This document shows positions 44,912 through 55,630 of a DNA stretch of 64,000 bases, in pieces. The translations under genes were made by a program, and so were the position numbers. The DNA is from Ailurus styani (Eukaryota; Chordata; Mammalia; Carnivora; Ailuridae). The first letter of the stretch is position 1. Every line of letters begins with the position of its first letter. The stretch is taken from NCBI GenBank assembly GCA_002007465.1, contig LNAC01000039.1, positions 337,867-401,866 on the forward strand. The letters run 5' to 3'. The notes beneath the pieces are model-generated. The model was given only the letters and a program-made list of their open reading frames with translations, made no database searches and had not been told where the DNA came from.

Positions 44912-45106
44912 GGGCATCTGGGTGGCTCAGTGGGTTAAAGCCTCTGCCTTCGGCTCAGGTCGTGATCTCAAGGTCCTGAGATCGAGGCCCGAATCGGGCT
45001 CTCTGCTCGACTGGGAGCCTGCTTCCTCCTCTCTCTCTCTGCCTGCCTCTCTGCCTACTTGTAATCTCTCTCTCTGTGTCAAGTAAATAAATAAAATCTT
45101 AAAAAA
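44912..45106 (+). mobile_element. CAN-SINE, young
   Basis: Head GGGCATCTGGGTGGCTCAGT. Duplication AAAAAACAGCTTTTA at 44897-44911 and 45107-45121. It inserted at the left target site of the next, older SINE. Confidence 0.97.
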
Positions 45107-45121
45107 AAAAAACAGCTTTTA

Positions 45122-45338
45122 GTGGTGCCTCCATAGCTCAGTTGGTTAGGCATCCAACTATAGGTTTTGGCACAGGTGTTACGACCTTGGTGTGGGATTG
45201 AGCTCCAAGTCAGGCTCAGCGCTCAGCATGGAGTCTGCTTAACATTCTCTCCCTTTCCCTCTCCCTGTCCCTATGCCCTCTGCCACCCTGCATATGCACA
45301 TGTTCTCTCTTAAATAATAAATAAAATCTTAAAAAATT
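45122..45338 (+). mobile_element. Older CAN-SINE
   Basis: Head GTGGTGCCTCCATAGCTCAG, then TTGGTTAGGCATCCAACTAT and a TAAATAATAAATAAAATCTT tail. AAAACAGCTTTTA on the left and AAAACAGCTCTT at 45339 on the right are its duplication. Confidence 0.9.
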
Positions 45339-45479
45339 AAAACAGCTCTTTGAGTTGATAATCACCATTTTATTTATTTATGTTTAATTTTCTATGTATG
45401 TATCATCAGCATGTTTCCAAAATTTCAACAGAACTGGAAAGCTGCTCAGTAGCTTCAAACTTCTCAGGTCATCTGCCAA

Positions 45480-46660
45480 TTTCTTTTTTTCTTTTTTTCC
45501 CTTGTTGCATCTCTCATAGAGCTTATGACATTCTTGCTCCAGTCTAAACTTTGTTGTTCTTTGCAGGTCTGCTGGATAGCTCTTGTTCCCATGCTTTCCT
45601 TTACTCTCATCTTGGGAATTTCCTTTGCTTCTTTACTATTTTTGGATCTCATGTCTTCATCTTTCTTGTTTTTTTTCCCTGTCTTGATGGAGCACCTCCT
45701 GAAACTACTTCTAAAGAAAAGAAGTACTGAGGAGGCAAAGTTTTTAAGACTCTATGATAGTTTGGCTAGGTATAAAATTCATACAGAAGTGCTTTTTCAT
45801 CAGATTTGAAAATATTTTTCTATTATCTTCTAATGTTCATTGTTGCTTTGTGAAGTCATTTTCTATCCTCGTTCTTATTCCTTTTCATAAGAGCTCCCTG
45901 CCTTTTTTTTTAATTCTACTTAGAAGCTTTTAGGTCCCGCTGTACCCACAGAAACTTAGTTGATCTGAGGTTTTACAGTGATGTGCAGGGTTTTTTAATT
46001 GATTTTNATTCTATCCTCGTTCTTATTCCTTTTCATAAGAGCTCCCTGCCTTTTTTTTTTAATTCTACTTAGAAGCTTTTAGGTCCCGCTGTCCCCACAG
46101 AAACTTAGTTGATCTGAGGTTTTACAGTGATGTGCAGGGTTTTTTAATTGATTTTTTAAATGACTTGGTCTTTTCAGTGTTAAAACTTGTGTCTTTCTCT
46201 TCTTAAAACTGTTCTCAATAAAGCCTTCTCCTTCCTGAATTCTTTCTTTAACTCCTGCTGGTGAATGCTGTATTTGATTTTAAGCGTTTCACTCTTAACT
46301 GTTACCATTTTTGCTTTGTGTTCTTTTTGAAATGTGCAGTCAATTTTCTAACATTTTCATGGATTTTTTTCTACTTATATATTCAATTTTCAAGAGCTCT
46401 TTCTTGTTGTCAGGAGAATCCAGAATGGTTTCATGGGTGCAATATAATCTTATCTGTCTGAAGATGTTAATTGCAGTTTCCAAGATTTCTTCTCACATTG
46501 TCTTATTTCCTCCAGACTTTTTTTTCTGTTTGCTTGTTTTGGCTCCTTTCTTCAACTTGAAGTTTCTGGTGACTCTCGGGTATCCAGTTTTAACAGTGAC
46601 TGAGATATTTTATTACGTGACAGTTTTACTAAAATATATTGCCACCACCTAGCATGGATT
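45480..46660. mobile_element. Ancient interspersed repeat, family not assigned
   Basis: GTTTGGCTAGGTATAAAATT and TTCTATTATCTTCTAATGTT, and later CAATTTTCAAGAGCTCTTTC and GTTGTCAGGAGAATCCAG, are phrases I associate with an old, widely dispersed mammalian element. The plus frame of 94 codons (45525-45809) lies within it. Orientation and family need a repeat library. Confidence 0.45.
45861..46155. repeat. 146-bp local duplication joined by a single N
   Basis: 45861-46006 is repeated at 46009-46155 with one substitution (GCTGTACCC versus GCTGTCCCC) and a T run longer by one. The N is at 46007. Confidence 0.95.
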
Positions 46661-46704
46661 GCCACCGAGCATAATTTTCCTTCCACTTAACAACCTGTAA
46701 GATA

Positions 46705-46894
46705 GGGCGCCTGGGTGGCTCAGTGGGTTAAAGCCTCTGCTTTCGGCTCAGGTCATGATCTCAGCGTCCTGGGATCGAGGCCCGCATCGGGCTCTCTGCT
46801 CAGCAGGGAGCCTGCTTCCTCCTCTCCCTGTCTCTCTGCCTGCCTCTCTGCCTACTTGTAATCTCTCTCTCTGTGTCAAATAAATAAATAANAC
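46705..46894 (+). mobile_element. CAN-SINE, youngest subfamily, tail broken by an N
   Basis: It matches the copies at 15467 and 24323 in CTGCTTTCGGCTC and the CT-rich middle. The tail stops at AAATAAATAAATAA, an N at 46892 and ACA, with no poly-A. The duplication AACAACCTGTAAGATA at 46689-46704 and 46895-46910 is perfect, so the N hides a collapsed tail. Confidence 0.96.
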
Positions 46895-46910
46895 AACAAC
46901 CTGTAAGATA

Positions 46911-47395
46911 ATGCCAGATATTTTAAGTTTTGGGTATGGCCACAACTCACTTCCAGATTCTTTTTCTGTACCACAGTCCAAGTTATGTTTGACAATAAAC
47001 AATCTCAAATTTTCAGTAGCCAAGCCTACACAGTGAAAGTGTTCTCTCTCTCAAACTACATATACAAGTGGTCTTCAGTACGTACTGCTCATGGTTCTCA
47101 TTTCAGGACTCAGACAAATGGAAGCTCTGTTATAAAACATACTTCTGGAAGTGTTGAGGCAGGAGGAAAGGGGAATATGGGAGATTGTGTACTATCTCTA
47201 AAAGCTTCTACACAAAAGTGGCCACAAAATTTATACTCACATTTTATTAGCCAAAGCAAGTCACATGGCCATGCCTCATTTAAAATGCAGTAGTGAAGTA
47301 CAAGCCTACCCTTTGCCCTTAAGAAGGCAACCAAAATATTTGTAACGTCTATAATGGTACCACAATGACATTCCACTTATGCATGTTCTATAATT
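46911..47395. other. Single-copy stretch, nothing recognised
   Basis: Frames of 102 codons (plus) and 88 codons (minus) overlap here and have no recognisable domain. A MIR-like base composition is absent. Confidence 0.45.
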
Positions 47396-47409
47396 TCTTT
47401 AATGCTCTT

Positions 47410-47603
47410 TTTTTTAAAAAGATTTTATTTATTTATTTGACAGAGAGAGATTACAAGTAGGCAGAGAGGCAGGCAGAGAGAGAGGGGGAAGCAGGCTCCC
47501 CACTGAGCAGGGTACCTGATGCGGGGCTCGATCCCAGGACCCTGAGATCATGACCTGAGCCAAAGGCAAGAGGCTTTAACGCACTGAGCCACCCAGGCGC
47601 CCC
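47410..47603 (-). mobile_element. CAN-SINE, antisense
   Basis: Reversed head GAGCCACCCAGGCGCCC. TCTTTAATGCTCTT on the left and TCTTTATGCTCTT on the right form a target duplication with one base lost. Confidence 0.95.
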
Positions 47604-47616
47604 TCTTTATGCTCTT

Positions 47617-47910
47617 ATTATTGAAATGAATTTTATAATATTTGTATCTTTCAAGAGTAAGAAGTCTAAATTCTCTTCCAGCTTCTACACTTTGGCTGTG
47701 TGACTTAAAAACTGCCACTCACCCCTCACAACTTGTTGAAAATTACTGTGTTCAATAAATACAGTAAAAATAAAAACATTAATATTCCTTAAAAGGTAGG
47801 AGCTATTTTTCTCAATAGCAGTTTAAATAAAAAAGATTCAATAGCTTGACAGATTTGTAAAACATTTTTGTTTCTGTGTTGAATCACTGGCATCATTGAA
47901 TTATAAATGT
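47617..47910. other. Single-copy spacer
   Basis: Only a possible MIR trace is seen (TTCTACACTTTGGCTGTGTG near 47683). Confidence 0.45.
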
Positions 47911-47927
47911 CTACTTGGGAGGTTTTA

Positions 47928-48134
47928 TTTTATTTTATTTTATTTTTAAAGATTTTATTTATTTATTTCACAGAGGGAGAGAGATCATAAGGAGGCAGAG
48001 AGGCAGGCAGAGAGAGAGGGGGAAGCAGGCTCCCCGCCGAGCAGGGAGCCCGATGTGGGCCTCGATCCCAGGACCCTGAGATCATGACCTGAGCCGAAAG
48101 CAGAGGCTTTAACCCACTGAGCCACCCAGGCGCC
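47928..48134 (-). mobile_element. CAN-SINE, young CACAGAGGGAGAGAG subfamily, antisense
   Basis: T-rich tail with TTTTATTTTATTTTA, then TTTCACAGAGGGAGAGAGAT. The 17-base duplication CTACTTGGGAGGTTTTA at 47911-47927 and 48135-48151 is perfect. Confidence 0.97.
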
Positions 48135-48151
48135 CTACTTGGGAGGTTTTA

Positions 48152-49350
48152 AATGACCAGATACCTCAAGCATCTTAAATGGTATTTCTTGGTTGAAAAT
48201 GAACATGTGTATTTTTAAATATGTTTTTAAAAAATTATAAGTTATTCTATATTGTCACTAAAAAAATACTTCAAATATGTTAGTACCATTTTGTCAGATG
48301 AAGTTTCAGGTGCATTTATTTTGTGCTTAATGTTCAAACTTTAGTTTTATTGGTGACATTATCTTTGTAAGCCTAGTAACACAGTAAAACCACATTGCTA
48401 AATCTTTTTCCGTATCCATACTTCTATTCTCTCATATTCAATTTAGTAGGTTATTTTAAATCATATAATTTTATATTCCAAATCATTAAGCTGTTCTGTT
48501 TACACTAAATTTAATTTTTATTTTCACTCTTTGTATTTGAAAATGACATTGTCTCTTGTCAGCAATCATATAAACACTTTGCTAAATGTCATTATTTGAA
48601 ACACATGTATGTTTGAAACATTCTTTTCAAAAAGAAGAACCATAACATCGAACAATGTCATATTTGCTTGCTCTTCTATGATGACTGTATATGAATGTTT
48701 TGGGCACTGTCCACATAGTAGAAACAAGTAAAGAATTCATTGTTGTTATTGTAATGGAACTTATTTACCCCGAGTTTAATGACTCACCACATTTTTTAAA
48801 ATGTCCTGCTTTTAATCAAGAAATAGAAAACTCTAGATTTAAAGGTAGTTATTTTCATTTCACACACACACACTGATAATTCAGCTAAGAACTCTCAAAG
48901 TATTATAACAAAGCATGTTATTTGTTCACTTGTTATTAAAGAACTGACAATTATATTATGTGCCAGGGTCTTGCCACATTTGTGTATGTCACATGTGCCC
49001 TTGTAGTAACTGCACTTGTTTTTTTTTGTTTGTTTGTTTTGTAAGTGGCCATGAACAAGCTGAAAGCTTTAATGAAAGAGCAATACAGAACTACTGTAAA
49101 TCAAAAGCACAAGTTCTAAAACACTCACTGAAAGATACTGGTAGGAGCTTCTGAAATTGGCACACACACACGAAATTTGTAAACCTCATGGTGCCAAGTA
49201 GCATTACGGTTTCTACTAACAATTAAGAGCATAATATGACTGTGTTTTATGTTACAGATTTTAAGGCACTTAAAAATAAAAGTAAAAATTCAGGTAAATT
49301 TTAGAATTACTGAAGCATTTCTCTGAACTCCAGAGTTGTTTAAATTTGTA
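48152..49350. other. AT-rich single-copy stretch
   Basis: This 1.2-kb stretch has no recognised repeat except a small (CA)n near 48862-48872. No exon can be supported. Confidence 0.5.
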
Positions 49351-49366
49351 AAAAAAATTCAGTTTA

Positions 49367-49524
49367 GGGGCACCTGGGTGGCTCAGTCAGTTAAGATTTC
49401 AGGTCTTAAGACCTGATTGTCTTAAGATTGGCTCAGGTCTTATCTTAAGATGAGTTGTGAGTTCAAGCCTTGTATTGGGCTCCATGCTGGGTGTGGAGCC
49501 TACCTAAAAAAAAAAAAAGAAAGA
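49367..49524 (+). mobile_element. Older tRNA-derived SINE with internal rearrangement
   Basis: GGGGCACCTGGGTGGCTCAG, then AGTCAGTTAAGATTTCAGG, followed by several copies of a CTTAAGA/TCTTAAG motif before GGCTCAGG and GTGTGGAGCC. AAAAATTCAGTTTA and AAAATTTAGTTTA bracket it. Confidence 0.85.
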
Positions 49525-49551
49525 AAAAATTTAGTTTAAAAAATCACTCTT

Positions 49552-49764
49552 GGGGCGCCTGGGTGGCTCAGTTGTTGAGCATCTGCCTTCGACTCAGGTC
49601 ATGATCCCTGGGTCCTGGGGTCAAGCTCCATATCATGCTCCCTGCTCAGAGGAAGGCCTCCTTCTCCCTCTCCCACTCCCTCTGCTTGTGTTCCCTCTCT
49701 CACTGTCTCTCTGTCTCTGTCAAATAAATAAATAAATAATCTTTAAATAAACAAGTAAGTAAGT
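49552..49764 (+). mobile_element. CAN-SINE
   Basis: Head GGGGCGCCTGGGTGGCTCAG followed by TTGTTGAGCATCTGCC; middle CTCCCTCTCCCACTCCCTCT; tail with (AAAT)n and (AAGT)n. AAATCACTCTT and AAATCACTTTT bracket it. Confidence 0.94.
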
Positions 49765-49772
49765 AAATCACT

Positions 49773-50852
49773 TTTTCATAGGGCTTCGGTTGGGGGGCAA
49801 GCCATATTAGTTGTGGATAGCTGATATGGTGTTTCATTTCTGTTTTTGTTTTTCCATTGGATAAAACTAAAAAGATAAGTTCAGAATCGTTAGTATTATA
49901 TGTGCAGTTTGAGAGGTTTCTAATTTTTTGCCAACTCTAAAGGGAAAGTAGACACACTTCTCATTGATTCATCTTCCCTATACTTATCCCCATTGTAATA
50001 AAGAGTGAATATCATACTGTTTTCAAAGCCAAATCAGCCCCCAGCAGAAGGTAGAAATTATCTGGGAGGAAAAGATCAAGCATAACTCCTCAGAAAATAT
50101 GCTTAAAAGGAAAGCATGATCTCCATGTCTTTTGTTGCTTTAGTTTCATGATCTATGTTCCCATGTGTTGCTCCCTAAATCACCTTCCTGCTTCCTTTCT
50201 AATTCAAGCACGAGCCCAGCAGTCTAGAGTGTACAGCCTGAAATGAATTCTCCAAATTCTCTCTGCAGATGAATATAAAAATTTTATTCCTTTTTCTTAT
50301 TCCCATTCATGTTCATTTATTACTTCTTATTCACCTCTCTCTCTGTTTCCCCTGACCCCACCATTCACCTTCTTTCCTTTTCCAGTTACATAAGTATTAT
50401 CAAATGTCAGATTGTAAGTCACTAGAATATTTGATTTTCAGAAATTCGTTGGTAAGGTCCAATATAGTACCATGTACACATTGATCTTAGTAGATACCTT
50501 ATAAACATAATAATGATAATTTCAATTTCAATTTACTACTTTTTTAAAAAATCAAGTATGCCAAGGTATTTCTTACCCATAAAGTATCTGTTAAAGATGT
50601 ATTTTTTACTGTATTTTTAAGTAAAAACTTTGAAACAAAGAAGTTGATAGAATTTTAGCAGTGAACACCATTATATCCAACATCTAGATTGTGTAATTAA
50701 TGTTTTCGTATAATTGTTTTTTTCACATAACTCTACAGGTGTTATGTCTCTGTGGATCCATTAATCTACCTTTTTGATGCATTTCAAAAGAAGTAACAGA
50801 CATCAATATACTCCCCCCTAAATCTTTCATCATGCATATCATTAACTAGAGT
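49773..50852. other. Single-copy stretch, nothing recognised
   Basis: Some phrases near 50330-50450 (AGATTGTAAGTCACTAGAAT) could be worn L2. No gene is seen. Confidence 0.5.
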
Positions 50853-50866
50853 TCAATATCTTTTTT

Positions 50867-51047
50867 TTTTCTTTATTTACTTGACACACAGAGAGAGAAA
50901 GATCACAAGTAGGCACAGAGGCAGGCAGAGAGAGAGGAGGAAGCGGGCTCCCCGCTGAGCAGGGAGCCCTATGTGGGCCTCCATCCCCAAACCCTGAGAT
51001 CATGACCGAAGGCAGAGGCTTTAACCCACTGAGCCACCCAGGCGCCC
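50867..51047 (-). mobile_element. CAN-SINE, antisense, with small internal deletion
   Basis: Reversed head GAGCCACCCAGGCGCCC. The usual CATGACCTGAGCCGAAGG reads CATGACCGAAGG, a 6-base deletion. TCAATATCTTTTT on both sides is the duplication. Confidence 0.95.
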
Positions 51048-51384
51048 TCAATATCTTTTTTGAGGTTAAACTGATATATGATGAAATGCACAAATTTTAA
51101 GTGTACCTCTCAATAACTGACAAATGTCTACACTTCTGTAACCTGAACCACTCTCAAGACCTTGAATATTATCACTCCAGGAAGAATCTTCATGTCCCTC
51201 CTCAGTCATCCCACACCCACCCACAGGCAACAACTATTCTAAATGTTTTTCCTACATAGGTTAGATTGTGTGTTGTAGAAATTGAAATAAATGGAATACT
51301 CAGTCTGTACTCTTTTTGTATAAAGCCGCGTTTACTCAGCATTGTTGAAAGACAGTTTTCCCTAGCTCTCTCAGATTGCTGCAT

Positions 51385-51817
51385 GACTTATGAGTGAGGC
51401 AATGGCTCTCCTTTTTTCTGGGCTACCTTTTCAAAGATGTTTATGTAGCAAACTCCCTTGGAACATAGAGATAGTGTTTCCTTCCAGAGTAAAGGGCAAG
51501 CATACGTACTGCCCATTATGAAAAATTCAGCTTCCCTAAGCTCAGTGTTCCTCTCTTGTAATGCAACACACCATATGTAGGTTTCATTTGACCTTCTTCC
51601 TATCACCCTGTGGGAATAAGGACTTGTAGAACCAGCACAAAAATGCTGATTACTTGTTACTGTTATTGCTCTGAATAATAAACTGTCCTTTGTCTCTGAC
51701 TCCATAGTACTGTGCTTTCTATCAGCATCTGTGAAACTCTAGCAGGCTAAGTTTTCACCTTGCATTTGAAGTAAAAATCAAAGACTCTTTACAGTTTTTG
51801 AGAAGTATTGTGATATG
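51385..51817 (+). mobile_element. Possible LTR fragment inserted in L1M
   Basis: The insert separates two L1M sections that would otherwise join. It carries CTCTGAATAATAAACTGTCC and TTTGTCTCTGACTCC, the polyadenylation-signal layout of an LTR end. I could not fix its termini or family. Confidence 0.4.
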
Positions 51818-52076
51818 TATGCTAGTAATTCATTCCTTTTGTTTTACTTAGTAGTATTCTATTGTATGTGCATGGCAAAATTTTTTTAATCTGTTTTATT
51901 ACTGAGGGCTAACCTGTTTTTAGTTTTTAACTGCTATGGATAAACCTATTATAAATGTTTGCCTACAAATCTTTGAGTGGACATGTGCTTTCATTTCTCT
52001 TGGATAAGTAAATGGGAGTGAAATACTGGGTTATGGGACAGGTATATATTTAATTCTGTTAGAAATTATAGAAGTT

Positions 52077-52268
52077 GGGCGCCTGGGTGGCTCAGTGGGT
52101 TAAAGCCTCTGCCTTCAGCTCAGGTCATGATCTCAGGGTCCTGAGATCGAGGCCCACATTGGGCTCCCTGCTCAGCGGTGAGCCTGCTACCTCCTTTCTC
52201 TCTCTGCCTACTTGTAATCTCTCTCTGTCAAATAAATAAATAAAATCTTAAAAAAATAAAAAAAAAAA
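52077..52268 (+). mobile_element. CAN-SINE in L1M
   Basis: Head GGGCGCCTGGGTGGCTCAGT. AGAAATTATAGAAGTT at 52061-52076 and AGAAATTGTAGAAGTT at 52269-52284 differ by one base. Confidence 0.96.
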
Positions 52269-52369
52269 AGAAATTGTAGAAGTTGAACTTAATCCCAAAG
52301 TAGATCTACCATTTTATATTCCTACCCGCAATGTATGAGAATTCTAGTCCCTCTGTAAAATACTGACTC

Positions 52370-53000
52370 CAGTTCAAACTTGTGAATTTTTCCCCCACAT
52401 CACCAAACAAATTCTCTGATACCAGCTGGGTGTTATACAATCTACAATTCAACTCAGTTATGAAACTATGAACCAGGAGTTATTATCAAATCCTGCAGGT
52501 TAAGGGAACCCCACTTTAGGCAATAGTCCCAAGGCCACTTTGTCACCTGTGCTTCTGACCTAATGGCTGTAGATTAGAGGTTCCAATGTCCTCCTCCATG
52601 GGTTTGATTAATTTGCTGGAGCTGCTCATAGAACACAGAGAAACATTTTATTTACTAAATCACTGGTTTATTATAAAAGGACATAATCCAGGAATAAGCA
52701 GATGAAAGGGATGCAAAGGGCAGGTATGTGGGAAGGGCACAGAATTTCCATGCCCTTTCTAGGCACATGACTTTCCTACCACCTCCATGTGTTCACCAAC
52801 CTGGAAGCTCTCCAAACCAGACCTTTTAGGTTTTTGTGGAGGTTTCATTACAAAACCTACTACACTGACCTTACAATACCTACATTGACTGTTGGCAGTT
52901 TAACTCAGAGCCTCTCCACTCCCTGGAGCTGGGGATGCAGTGTGGGTTGGGGCCCATTGTCAACATCCCCTGCTAAATGGTTACATTTGTTTCAATTAAT
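52370..53000. mobile_element. Ancient LTR-type repeat
   Basis: GGGAACCCCACTTTAGGCAA, CAATGTCCTCCTCCATGGGT, TTATAAAAGGACATAATCCA and CCAACCTGGAAGCTCTCCAA belong to an old dispersed mammalian LTR-like element. Family and orientation are not certain. Confidence 0.55.
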
Positions 53001-53062
53001 GAACCTACATTGATATATCATAATTACCCCAAAGTCCTTAGTTTATATTATGGTTCACTCTT

Positions 53063-53265
53063 TTTTTTTTTTTTAAGATTTGTTTATTTATTTCACAGAG
53101 GGAGAGGCTTGATAACTCATTTGTGAGGCAGGCAGAGAGAGAGAGGGGGAAGCAGGCTCCCCGCTGAGCAGGGAGCCTGATGCAGGCCTCAATCCCAGGA
53201 CCCTGACATCATGACCTGAGCCGAAAGCAGAGGCTTTAATAACCCACTGAGCCACCCAGGCGCCC
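53063..53265 (-). mobile_element. CAN-SINE, CACAGAGGGAGAGAG subfamily, with foreign 18-bp patch
   Basis: The duplication TATGGTTCACTCTT at 53049-53062 and 53266-53279 is perfect. At 53107-53124 the expected AGATCACAAGGAGGCAGA is replaced by GCTTGATAACTCATTTGT, the same length. That word occurs in the neighbouring L1M at 53563-53580. A TAA is also inserted in the reversed A box region (CTTTAATAACCCACTG). Confidence 0.96.
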
Positions 53266-54326
53266 TATGGTTCACTCTTGATGTCCAGTGGGTTTGGTCA
53301 AATGCATAATGACATCGATCCTTTGTTATGGTATCATACAGACCATTTTCATTGCCCTAAAAATCCTCCATGCTCTACCTATTTATCCTTCCTCATCTTC
53401 CACTCTCCCCAATCCCTAGAAACCACTAATTTCTTTACTGTCACCATAGTTTTACCTTTTCCACAAAGTCATGTAATTGGAATCATACAATATGTAGCCT
53501 TTTTAGATTAGCTTCTTTCACTTAGTTATATGCACCTAAAGTTCCTCCATTATCTTTTCATGGCTTGATAACTCATTTGTTTTTCAGTGATTAATAATAT
53601 TCCATTGTCTGGATATTCCACAGTTTATATATTCATGTACTGAAGGACATCTTGGTTGTTTACAAGTTCTGGCAGTTATGAATAAAACTGCTATTAGTAT
53701 CCATGTCCAAGTTTTTGTGTGGATATAAGTTTTCAGCTCCTTTGAGTAAATACCAAAGAGCACAGTTGCTGGATCCTATGGTGAGAGTATGTTTGGTTTT
53801 GTTAAGATACTTAAAACTGTCTTCCTGAGTGAGTGTATTATTCTGCATTCCCATTAGCGATGAATGAGAGGTCCTGTTGCTACCAGTAATTGTGCCATAT
53901 CCTCACCAGTATTTGGTGTTGTCAGTGTTTCAGATTTGGCCATTCTACTAGGTGTTTTAATTTGCATTTCCCTGATACCATGTTATGTTGAACATCTTTT
54001 CTAATGCATATTTGCCATCCATATATCTTGTTTGGTGAGGTATACATTAGATCTCTAGTCCATTTTTAAATTGGGTTGTTGGTCTTTTTTATTATTGAGT
54101 TTTAAGAGTTCTTTGTGCATTTTGAAAAACAGTTCTTTATCAGACATGTGTTTTGCAGAGCAAAAGTTTTTAATTTTAATGAAGTCTAGCTTATCAATTA
54201 CTTCTTTTCTGTTTCATGCCTTTGGGGTTGTATCTGAAATGTCATCACCATACCTAGGGTCAGTAGGTTTTCTCCAGTGGTATTTTCTAGGAGTTTTATA
54301 GTTTGTGTTTTAAATTTAGGTCTGGG

Positions 54327-54531
54327 GGGCGCCTGGGTGGCTCAGTGGGTTAAGCCTCTGCCTTCAGCTCAGGTCATGATCTCAGGGTCCTGGGATTGAG
54401 CCCCGCATTGGGCTGTCTGCTTGTCAGAGAGCCTGCTTCCCCCTCTCCCTCTGCCTGCCTCTCTGCCTGCCTCTCTGCCTACTTGTGATCTCTCTCTCTG
54501 TGTCAAATAAATAAATAAATAATCTTTAAAA
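54327..54531 (+). mobile_element. CAN-SINE in L1M
   Basis: Head GGGCGCCTGGGTGGCTCAGT. CTCTGCCTGC is repeated in its middle. AAATTTAGGTCTGGG at 54312-54326 and AAATTTAAGTCCGGG at 54532-54546 differ at two places. Confidence 0.96.
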
Positions 54532-54662
54532 AAATTTAAGTCCGGGATTCATGCTGAGTTAACTTTTGTGAAAAGCATAAGAACTGTTAGGAATCCTTTT
54601 TTTTTTTTTTTTCAATGCAGATGTCAGTTAATCCAGTATCATTTGTTGAGATGTATTTTTTT

Positions 54663-54854
54663 TAAAGATTTTATTTATTTATTTGACACAGAGAGATCAG
54701 ATCACAAGTAGGCTGAGAGGCAGGCAGAGAGAGAGAGGAGGAAGCAGGCTCCCTGCTGAGCAGAGAGCCTGATGCGGGCTTCAATCTCAGGACCCTGAGA
54801 TCATGACCTGAGCCGAAGGCAGAGGCTTTAACCCACTGAGCCACCCAGGCACCC
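54663..54854 (-). mobile_element. CAN-SINE, antisense
   Basis: It contains the GATCAGATCACAAGTAGG variant, also present at 18007. GAGATGTATTTTTTT brackets it. It forms an inverted pair with the sense copy 130 bases to the left. Confidence 0.96.
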
Positions 54855-54869
54855 GAGATGTATTTTTTT

Positions 54870-55244
54870 AAGTAAGATCTAACTGAAGTATATAATCCTT
54901 TCAATTTCATGAAACATGAATATCATTGAAGCTTAGATTTGATAGGGATTTAAAAAAAATTTTTATGTAGCCATCATGTATTAAGTATCTCTTATTTTCA
55001 AAGAGAGGGAGTAAAATAAGATGTCCTACAATAAGAATTAATTTCCTACAATTTAATGTATCAGCTAAGAAATTTTACAGAAAAATTTTTAAGAAGAATT
55101 AAAACAAGGAATAAAAGATGAACATGAATTGAGGAGGCCTATCTATAGCTTCAGTGTTCTAAATCTTCATATTGTGATTATGGTATCGAGGGAACAATGA
55201 AACATTCTGGAGAATGCTACACTAAGCATCATGCTATTCTTAAG
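54870..55244. other. AT-rich stretch, nothing recognised
   Basis: No repeat or gene signature is seen. Confidence 0.5.
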
Positions 55245-55345
55245 GGTTTTGGTGTCAAACATCTCTGTCTCTCAGTCCTGGCTCTACCATTCATCACATT
55301 TGGTCTTGGGTCTCTCAGTGTCCTCATTTGAAAGAGAGAAGGTCA
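55245..55345 (+). mobile_element. MIR fragment, sense
   Basis: CAGTCCTGGCTCTACCATTC, TCTTGGGTCTCTCAGTGTCC and TCATTTGAAAGAGAG follow the MIR core order. Confidence 0.65.
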
Positions 55346-55399
55346 CATTTGCTTTCTCCTCCTCCCTTCCTCTTTCCTTTGCTCCCCACCATCCCGATT

Positions 55400-55600
55400 C
55401 TCCTCACCTGCCTCAAATATATCTTGAGCACCTGGTGTGTTTCTGGGATGGTTTTAGGCATGAGGATTGAAATTAAAAAATACAATATTTCCTTTCAGGA
55501 AGTTTGTAGCCTTATAAGAAAATAGACACATAATAATGCACCGTACTAAGTGTTATAATGGTGATATATACCGTGTATAATTGGAGCACTGGAATAGTGG
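55400..55600. other. Possible L2-type remnant
   Basis: ATATCTTGAGCACCTGGTGT and TTTCAGGAAGTTTGTAGCCT resemble L2/MIR3 text. The call is weak. Confidence 0.4.
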
Positions 55601-55630
55601 TGCATATATTTGCTCAAGAATGTCATGAAG

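Larger units (their letters stand above)
51055..52365 (-). mobile_element. Old L1M, antisense, broken by LTR-like and SINE insertions
   Basis: Three consecutive pieces are seen. 51055-51384 holds GAGGTTAAACTGATATATGA and CACTTCTGTAACCTGAACCA. 51818-52076 holds TAGTAGTATTCTATTGTATG and CCTACAAATCTTTGAGTGGA. 52285-52365 holds CCATTTTATATTCCTACCCG. They follow the expected order of an antisense L1 3' UTR and ORF2 end. Confidence 0.75.
53001..54662 (-). mobile_element. Old L1M, antisense, long fragment with nested SINEs
   Basis: 3' UTR text (CATTGATATATCATAATTAC, CCAAAGTCCTTAGTTTATAT, GTATCATACAGACCATTTTC) passes into the ORF2 end (TATTCCATTGTCTGGATATT, CCACAGTTTATATATTCATG) and on through GGCCATTCTACTAGGTGTTT to ATCCAGTATCATTTGTTGAG. 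Frames are broken throughout. Confidence 0.85.

Noticed and set aside
45525..45809. 94-codon plus-strand frame with hydrophobic stretch
   Set aside because: It lies in an ancient repeat, and the complementary strand is also open over part of it, which suggests compositional bias.
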